From assembly GCA_034716535.1 (NCBI GenBank), contig JAYEJW010000294.1:1-11407 (forward strand): a stretch of DNA of 11,407 nucleotides. Reading direction: 5' to 3'. Positions 11,302 to 11,407 of this stretch are shown one piece after another. The notes beneath the pieces were generated by a model, which had not been told where the DNA came from, made no database searches, and saw nothing but the letters and a program-made list of their open reading frames with translations. The DNA is from JAYEJW01 sp034716535. GTDB lineage: Bacteria; Pseudomonadota; Gammaproteobacteria; Chromatiales; Chromatiaceae. Position 1 is the stretch's first letter. Every line of letters begins with the position of its first letter. Both the position numbers and the translations under genes were made by a program.

Positions 11302-11407
11302 AAGTGATCGAGACGGCGATTCCCGGCGTTCTGATCATCGAGCCGAAGGTGTTCGGCGATGCGCGGGGCTACTTCCTGGAGACCTGGCAACGGGAGCGCT
11401 ATGAGGC
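11298..11407 (+). CDS. rfbC: dTDP-4-dehydrorhamnose 3,5-epimerase, 3'-truncated by window edge
   Basis: Thirty-six codons are visible. The peptide begins MKVIETAIPGVLIIEPKVFG and continues DARGYFLETWQRERYEA, matching the RmlC start, where the F-x-D-x-R-G-x-F-x-E block forms part of the active-site cupin. The ATG at 11298 overlaps the rfbA stop as ATGA, so translation is probably coupled. The enzyme epimerises C3 and C5 of dTDP-4-keto-6-deoxyglucose, the third step to dTDP-L-rhamnose. The final reductase rfbD would be expected just beyond the window. The symbol rmlC is equivalent. Confidence 0.93.
   Translation, partial: MKVIETAIPGVLIIEPKVFGDARGYFLETWQRERYE

Noticed and set aside
1..11407. 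CRISPR array, tRNA, rRNA, phage, toxin-antitoxin or defence genes
   Set aside because: No regularly spaced repeats, cloverleaf sequences or matching protein signatures were seen; nearly all DNA is covered by well-known housekeeping genes.

Overview
This window looks like the chromosome of a GC-rich gammaproteobacterium. The evidence is the alpha-operon order rpsM-rpsK-rpsD-rpoA-rplQ, protein sequences very close to Escherichia coli S4, S11, RpoA and YajR, and a divergent uvrA / yajR-ssb arrangement with a CTGT-type LexA box. A sulfur-oxidising or purple-sulfur-type lineage is possible, but that is only a guess from overall feel. All large genes belong to recognised families. The unusual content lies in the spacers, in one small secreted protein, and in how ordinary genes are joined.

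Layout. Positions 1-3123 hold the end of the alpha operon: a truncated rpsM, then rpsK, rpsD, rpoA and rplQ, closed by a strong intrinsic terminator. Two spacers in this operon are long and structured. The rpsM-rpsK spacer (163 nt) has three hairpin stems, and the rpoA-rplQ spacer (111 nt) has two near-identical terminator-like hairpins. A SAM hydrolase (adenosine-forming, DUF62 family) gene starts almost directly after the terminator T-run. A 103-residue secreted protein of unknown function with a Gly/Arg-rich tail follows at 4006-4317, behind its own good sigma70-type promoter.

uvrA lies convergently on the minus strand (4349-7174). Its stop codon sits inside a REP-like palindrome, and a LexA-box candidate overlaps its promoter. 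Divergent from it is a yajR-type MFS transporter (12 TM plus a C-terminal YAM-like domain), then a 126-bp MITE-like element (8622-8747), then ssb. The nucleotide-sugar genes rfbB, rfbA and a truncated rfbC follow ssb in one tight operon (gaps of 9 and 12 nt, then a 4-nt overlap). They make dTDP-L-rhamnose precursors for surface polysaccharide.

The genes fall into four jobs: ribosome and RNA polymerase assembly; SAM turnover; DNA repair and single-strand DNA binding (uvrA, ssb); and envelope functions (secreted protein, MFS efflux, rhamnose synthesis). rplQ ... uvrA - MFS - ssb is a gammaproteobacterial backbone that I recall also from Pseudomonas. The SAM hydrolase plus small secreted protein, and the rfb genes, appear to fill lineage-variable slots in it. 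I see no phage, CRISPR, toxin-antitoxin or defence locus, and no clear new multi-gene system.
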